Origin: Blastococcus aggregatus
GTDB lineage: Bacteria > Actinomycetota > Actinomycetes > Mycobacteriales > Geodermatophilaceae
NCBI RefSeq assembly: GCF_900221005.1
Contig: NZ_OBQI01000005.1
Location: forward strand, 310,001 to 374,000
Reading direction: 5' to 3'
Length of the DNA: 64,000 bases
Both the position numbers and the translations under genes were made by a program. Under the pieces are notes generated by a model. It was not told where the DNA came from and did not search any database. It worked only from the letters and a program-made list of their open reading frames with translations. This document shows positions 60,656-64,000 of this stretch, piece by piece. Every line of letters starts with the position of its first letter. Position 1 is the stretch's first letter.

Positions 60656-60684
60656 AGGGCCCCGTCCGATCCGGACGGGGCCCT
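60656..60684. terminator. Terminator hairpin between DUF4191 and GNAT genes
   Basis: AGGGCCCCGTCCG (60656-60668), loop ATC, and CGGACGGGGCCCT (60672-60684) form a 13-bp perfect stem between convergent genes. No U-tract. Confidence 0.8.
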
Positions 60685-60691
60685 CGGCGTC

Positions 60692-61225
60692 TCAGTGCCG
60701 GGTGAAGGGCTCGGCGAACCGGAACGTGCCGCCGGTGCGCGGCTCCACGAGCCACCGGGCCTGGAAGTAGCCGCCCCAGGCGGGGTCGGGCGCCGCGATG
60801 CCCAGCTCGGTGGCCGGCCGGAAGTCGAATCTGCGGTAGTACGCCGGCTCACCGACCAGCGCGACGAGCGACTCGTCGGCGGCCTCGGCCACCGCCAGCA
60901 CGGCGTGCACGAGGACAGTCCCGATCCCCCGCCGCTGCGCCCCGGGCAGCACGCCGAGCGGTCCGAGCCCCAGCACCGGCTCTCCGGTCGGCTCGAGCCA
61001 CCCGCGGGTGGCGATCACGTGACCGGAGATCTCGTCGTCCGTCACGGCCACGAGCGAGAGGTGCGGCAGGAAGCCGGGATCCTCGCGGAGTTCGTCGAGC
61101 AATCCGGCCTCGACGACGTCCTCCGGAGCCCGTTCGGTCCCGGTCGCCGGATCGCGGGCGAAGGCGGCACGGACCAGCGTGCGGACTGCGTCGTGGTCGG
61201 AAGCGCGCTCGCGTCGGACGATCAT
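60692..61225 (-). CDS. GNAT family N-acetyltransferase
   Basis: The 177-residue protein has GLGPLGVLPGAQRRGIGTVLVHAVL, a strong acetyl-CoA-binding loop, and the VALVGEPAYYRRFDFRPA segment typical of YhbS-like GNATs. I start at ATG 61225, with GAGG 8 nt upstream; GTG 61243 adds six residues. The acetylated substrate is unknown. It is not part of the lipA-glnA order I recall from mycobacteria. Confidence 0.82.
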   Translation of the reverse strand: MIVRRERASDHDAVRTLVRAAFARDPATGTERAPEDVVEAGLLDELREDPGFLPHLSLVAVTDDEISGHVIATRGWLEPTGEPVLGLGPLGVLPGAQRRGIGTVLVHAVLAVAEAADESLVALVGEPAYYRRFDFRPATELGIAAPDPAWGGYFQARWLVEPRTGGTFRFAEPFTRH

Positions 61226-61304
61226 CCGTGGAGCCTCGGGCACCAGCCGCGAGCTGGTCCACCGCCTTCGGCCCGTGGAGTGCGGCTCCCGGGCGTTCGC
61301 CTGC

Positions 61305-61724
61305 TCAGTCGCGGACGACCGCCGTCCCGGTGATCCGGTCGTGCAGACCGCGGCCGTCGGCGTCCACCAGCAGCGCCGGCACCAGCAGGATCAGCAGCCC
61401 GGTGCGGACGACGGCCCGCCAGGGGGCCAGCCGCTGGCCGGGCCGCGGGTGGGCCAGGCGCAGGCCGAGCACCCGCATGCCGGGGGTCTGACCGGCGACC
61501 ACCAGGAACGCGACGGTGAGCACCGCGAACGACAGCAGGCTCCAGTTGCCCGGCAGGTCCGGAGCGGTGAACAGCCCGGCGATCAGGGCCGCGGCGAGCG
61601 AGTCGATCAGGAAGGCGCCGATCCGCGTGCTGAACGCGGCCAGCGAGCCGGCGCCCTCGGCGGGGAGCCCCAGGGAGGCGCCCCGCGGGCGCTCCTGAGA
61701 GGGTGACGACACGTCCCTGACCAT
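61305..61724 (-). CDS. RDD family membrane protein
   Basis: The 139-residue protein has the RDD signature: [22 protein letters not shown] (Arg-Asp pattern), [21 protein letters not shown], and three or four membrane helices. RDD proteins are suspected ion or solute transporters. ATG 61724 lies 7 nt after TACCCT. Its divergent position to glnA matches Rv2219A. Confidence 0.85.
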   Translation of the reverse strand: MVRDVSSPSQERPRGASLGLPAEGAGSLAAFSTRIGAFLIDSLAAALIAGLFTAPDLPGNWSLLSFAVLTVAFLVVAGQTPGMRVLGLRLAHPRPGQRLAPWRAVVRTGLLILLVPALLVDADGRGLHDRITGTAVVRD

Positions 61725-61731
61725 GAACGCC

Positions 61732-61737
61732 AGGGTA
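61732..61737 (-). promoter_or_regulatory. Candidate -10 box (TACCCT) of the leaderless RDD gene
   Basis: TACCCT on the minus strand ends 7 nt before ATG 61724; no ribosome binding site is present. Confidence 0.5.
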
Positions 61738-61801
61738 GAACCTGGCTCGCGAGCACCCGGCGGGCCCGTGGAACGGTGCCTCGCGACACGCCGGCCGCGG
61801 T

Positions 61802-61839
61802 GTTACCGCCCCGAAACACACGGGACACCCGGGGGCAAC
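61802..61839 (+). promoter_or_regulatory. GlnR double operator upstream of glnA
   Basis: The sequence shows GTTAC-N6-GAAAC-N6-GACAC-N6-GCAAC at 61802-61806, 61813-61817, 61824-61828 and 61835-61839. The GlnR consensus is GTnAC-N6-GAAAC, usually in tandem; the first half-sites match fully and the second pair match 4 of 5 each, with all spacers exactly 6. It ends 10 bp before the -10 box TAGCTT (61850-61855), a placement suited to activation of glnA under nitrogen limitation. Confidence 0.85.
61832..61837 (-). other. No separate feature: overlap region of the GlnR operator
   Basis: This short segment belongs to the GlnR operator. The RDD-gene -10 box is at 61732-61737, not here. Confidence 0.2.
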
Positions 61840-61849
61840 TCCCCGCTCG

Positions 61850-61855
61850 TAGCTT
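61850..61855 (+). promoter_or_regulatory. Candidate -10 box (TAGCTT) of glnA
   Basis: TAGCTT lies 10 bp after the GlnR operator. Transcription would begin near 61862, leaving about 26 bases with GGAGGAT as ribosome binding site. There is no good -35, as expected of an activated promoter. Confidence 0.6.
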
Positions 61856-61887
61856 TCCGTTCGACCGTCCACAATCCCGGAGGATCG

Positions 61888-63324
61888 ATGTTCAACAGTC
61901 CCGACGAGGTCGCCGCCTACATCCGCGACAACGACGTCAAGTTCGTCGACGTGCGCTTCTGCGACCTGCCCGGCGTCATGCAGCACTTCACCATCCCGGC
62001 GTCGACCTTCGGCGAGGACACGTTCTCCGAGGGCCTGGGCTTCGACGGTTCGTCGATCCGCGGGTTCCAGACGATCAACGAGTCGGACATGCTGCTGCTG
62101 CCCGACGCCAGCAGCGCGTACGTCGACCCGTTCCGCATCCACAAGACGCTGAACATCAACTTCTTCATCCACGACCCGATCACGCGCGAGGCCTACAGCC
62201 GCGACCCGCGGAACGTGGCGAAGAAGGCCGAGGCCTACCTCGCCGCCAGCGGCATCGCCGACACCGCCTACTTCGGCGCCGAGGCGGAGTTCTACATCTT
62301 CGACTCGATCCGGCACGGCACGGGCATCAACGAGGGCTACTACCACATCGACGCGGTCGAGGGCTCCTGGAACACCGGCTCCCTGACCGGCGAGAACGGC
62401 GTCGGCCCGAACCTGGGCTACAAGACCCGCGCCAAGGGCGGCTACTTCCCGGTCGAGCCCTACGACCAGCAGAGCGACCTGCGCTCCACGATGATGGTCA
62501 ACCTGGCCAACGCCGGGCTGGAGCTCGAGCGCGGCCACCACGAGGTCGGCACCGGCGGTCAGGCCGAGATCAACTACAAGTTCGACACCCTGCTGCGCTC
62601 GGCCGACAGCCTGATGCTGTTCAAGTACGTCATCAAGAACACCGCCTGGGCCGCCGGCAAGACCGTCACGTTCATGCCGAAGCCGCTGTTCGGTGACAAC
62701 GGCTCGGGCATGCACTGCCACCAGAGCCTCTGGAAGGACGGCTCGCCGCTCTTCCACGCCGAGACCGGGTACGCCGGGCTCTCGGACATGGCCCGCCACT
62801 ACATCGGTGGGCTGCTCAAGCACGCGCCGTCGCTGCTGGCCTTCACCAACCCGACGGTGAACAGCTACCACCGCCTGGTGCCCGGCTACGAGGCGCCGAT
62901 CAACCTCGTCTACTCGGCCCGCAACCGCTCGGCCTGCACCCGCATCCCGATCTCCGGGGACAACCCCAAGGCCAAGCGCATCGAGTTCCGCGTCCCCGAC
63001 CCGTCGGCCAACCCCTACCTCGCCTTCTCGGCGATGCTGATGGCCGGCCTCGACGGCGTCAAGAACAAGATCGAGCCGCCGGCACCGGTCGACAAGGACC
63101 TCTACGAGCTGCCGCCCGAGGAGGCCCTGGGCATCGAGAAGGTGCCCGCGTCGCTGGACGCCGTCCTCGACCGGCTCGAGGTCGACCACGAGTACCTGAT
63201 CGACGGCGGGGTCTTCACGCCCGACCTGATCGAGACGTGGATCGACTACAAGCGGGCGAACGAGATCGACCCGATCCGCCTGCGCCCGCACCCGCACGAG
63301 TTCGCGATGTACTACGACATCTGA
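61888..63324 (+). CDS. glnA: Glutamine synthetase, type I
   Basis: The 478-residue protein is a full-length GSI. It has the beta-grasp part ([12 protein letters not shown]), the catalytic [25 protein letters not shown], and the adenylylation loop DLYELPPEE with Tyr406. The last shows that activity can be switched off by GlnE-type adenylyltransferase, as in Rv2220 (glnA1). It makes glutamine from glutamate and ammonia. ATG 61888 follows GGAGGAT. A GlnR operator lies directly upstream. Confidence 0.96.
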   Translation: MFNSPDEVAAYIRDNDVKFVDVRFCDLPGVMQHFTIPASTFGEDTFSEGLGFDGSSIRGFQTINESDMLLLPDASSAYVDPFRIHKTLNINFFIHDPITREAYSRDPRNVAKKAEAYLAASGIADTAYFGAEAEFYIFDSIRHGTGINEGYYHIDAVEGSWNTGSLTGENGVGPNLGYKTRAKGGYFPVEPYDQQSDLRSTMMVNLANAGLELERGHHEVGTGGQAEINYKFDTLLRSADSLMLFKYVIKNTAWAAGKTVTFMPKPLFGDNGSGMHCHQSLWKDGSPLFHAETGYAGLSDMARHYIGGLLKHAPSLLAFTNPTVNSYHRLVPGYEAPINLVYSARNRSACTRIPISGDNPKAKRIEFRVPDPSANPYLAFSAMLMAGLDGVKNKIEPPAPVDKDLYELPPEEALGIEKVPASLDAVLDRLEVDHEYLIDGGVFTPDLIETWIDYKRANEIDPIRLRPHPHEFAMYYDI

Positions 63325-63333
63325 GTCTGACAA

Positions 63334-63367
63334 CGGGCTGACCTGCGGTTTACCGCAGGTCAGCCCG
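63334..63367 (+). terminator. Terminator hairpin of glnA
   Basis: CGGGCTGACCTGCGG (63334-63348), loop TTTA and CCGCAGGTCAGCCCG (63353-63367) give a 15-bp perfect stem 10 bp after the glnA stop. No U-tract. Confidence 0.85.
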
Positions 63368-63500
63368 CTCAGTCCCCATCCAGTCCCCACGAGCGGCCAG
63401 CACAGCACCAACGGCGGCCCGTGCGGTCTCGTCGCTGTCCGGCCACAGGTGCGCCGGAGGCTCTTGCTCCAGTGCGCTGCGTGGCGCGGCTCGGTTCAGA

Positions 63501-63531
63501 ACCACCTTCGACGGCTGCCGTCGAAGGTGGT
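63501..63531. repeat. Perfect inverted repeat upstream of the DUF262 gene
   Basis: ACCACCTTCGACGG (63501-63514) and CCGTCGAAGGTGGT (63518-63531) are exact reverse complements around CTG. It is 139 bp before the DUF262 start, not next to a stop codon, and could be an operator, a terminator of a lost gene or a recombination remnant. Confidence 0.65.
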
Positions 63532-63669
63532 GGCGTGCTGCGCTCAGATGAGCGGCGAGGCGCGACGTACTGGCCGACCGCAGGCCTAACCGGTGACCGA
63601 GGGGCCGTTACCGGGCGCAGACGCCCAACTACGCTGGCGTTGAGCAGGAAACGCGTCGTGGGGGATGTC

Positions 63670-64000
63670 ATGGCAGATCCGACACAGTTCGACCACGACC
63701 GCATCAGTCACCTGCTGGCGGACCGGCTCCTCGAGGTGCCGGCCTTCCAGCGGAGCTACTCGTGGGACGAGGGCAACGTCGCGGACTTCTTGTCCGACCT
63801 GGAGACCGCTCGCAAGAAGAGCACGAGCTACTTCCTTGGGACCGTCGTCTTTGCCAACTCCGCAGACAGCGCCCGCCAGCAGATCGTCGATGGTCAGCAG
63901 CGGCTCGCGACGACGGCGATCCTTCTGGTTGCGATCCGGGATGCGCTGCGCGACTTCAAGAAGGAGAAGTCCGCCACCCACATCGACGAGACCTACCTGC
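63670..64000 (+). CDS. DUF262 (GmrSD/ParB-like nuclease fold) protein, 3' end outside the window
   Basis: The frame from ATG 63670 is open to the window edge (110 residues). It matches the start of DUF262 proteins: LLEVPAFQRSYSWDEGNVADFLSDL, then YFLGTVVF and IVDGQQRLATTAILL, the DGQQR catalytic motif. DUF262 proteins include the GmrS part of type IV restriction enzymes and several phage-defence components. Third codon positions use A or T more often (ctt, ttt, gtt, gat, gca) than neighbouring genes, suggesting recent transfer. Whether a DUF1524 nuclease half follows cannot be seen. Confidence 0.85.
   Translation, partial: MADPTQFDHDRISHLLADRLLEVPAFQRSYSWDEGNVADFLSDLETARKKSTSYFLGTVVFANSADSARQQIVDGQQRLATTAILLVAIRDALRDFKKEKSATHIDETYL

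Larger units (their letters stand above)
63325..63669. other. Non-coding stretch between glnA and a DUF262 gene, with two hairpins
   Basis: After the glnA terminator this stretch holds a tandem cagtcccca repeat (63371-63379 and 63382-63390), a 14-bp palindrome at 63501-63531 and a possible -10 box TACGCT at 63630-63635. No gene with a credible start or codon bias is seen. It may be a junction between conserved backbone and inserted DNA. Confidence 0.55.

Noticed and set aside
63369-63704. Minus-strand frame ending SWGLDGD, possible integrase remnant
   Set aside because: The C-terminal end vaguely recalls tyrosine recombinases, but no catalytic Arg, His or Tyr motifs are seen upstream. It is too weak to call a pseudogene.
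1-64000. tRNA, rRNA and CRISPR arrays
   Set aside because: I saw no cloverleaf-like segment with a TTCGA-type T-loop in the intergenic stretches and no regularly spaced repeats.

Overview
The window is very GC-rich, has almost exclusively G or C at third codon positions, uses GTG and TTG starts freely, and carries actinobacterial hallmarks: the ctaE-qcrCAB cytochrome bcc-aa3 cluster, the actinobacterial subunit-4 protein CtaF, a PimB'-type mannosyltransferase, a GlnR operator, and DUF3043, DUF3817, DUF4191 and DUF4235 proteins. Gene content and codon use fit a high-GC actinobacterium, and I would guess Geodermatophilaceae (Blastococcus, Geodermatophilus, Modestobacter) without being able to prove it. 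From memory, much of the gene order matches the Mycobacterium tuberculosis block Rv2182c to Rv2220 (plsC, ArsA-like ATPase, TB16.3-like, fadD15, pimB', NlpC/P60, DnaQ-UvrC fusion, trpD, ctaE-qcrCAB, ctaF-ctaC, asnB, HesB protein, gcvT, pepA, dlaT, lipB, lipA, RDD protein, glnA1), with several local insertions.

Layout. 1-7.0 kb: accessory metabolism, with a truncated secreted protein, a RidA protein, glycerol kinase, and a ketone/ester-type module of SDR, Baeyer-Villiger-like monooxygenase, alpha/beta hydrolase and TetR regulator. 7.0-24.3 kb: envelope lipid and cell-wall functions (acyltransferase, carboxylesterase, ROK sugar kinase, ArsA-like protein, acyl-CoA synthetase, PimB', M48 protease, two NlpC/P60 proteins, one of them behind a c-di-AMP riboswitch), then the exonuclease-UvrC fusion and trpD. 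24.4-30.6 kb: respiratory chain (ctaE, qcrC, qcrA, qcrB, and on the other strand ctaC, ctaF; ctaD is not here). 30.8-39 kb: small membrane proteins, asnB, an A-type Fe-S carrier, an MBL hydrolase, an aldo/keto reductase, and a holin-like/DUF3618/DUF4235/YihY operon. 39-50 kb and 58.8-59.8 kb: lipoate-centred metabolism (gcvT, lpdA, dual-lipoyl E2, lipB, lipA) plus pepA. Between lipB and lipA sit a GNAT protein, leuS, a GGDEF-EAL protein, an F420-type oxidoreductase and a helical membrane protein. 59.9-63.4 kb: DUF4191, GNAT, RDD and glnA. The right edge holds the start of a DUF262 (GmrSD-like) gene whose codon use is clearly less GC-biased, probably the edge of an accessory or defence island.

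Regulation visible in the sequence: a c-di-AMP (ydaO) riboswitch with a good promoter before the NlpC/P60 gene; a GlnR double operator before glnA; a leader peptide with three consecutive Leu codons followed by a U-tract terminator before leuS; and many start codons placed 6-8 nt after a TANNNT -10 box, suggesting widespread leaderless transcription. Most gene ends carry long GC-rich hairpins with no U-tract. I found no tRNA, rRNA, CRISPR array or complete insertion sequence.
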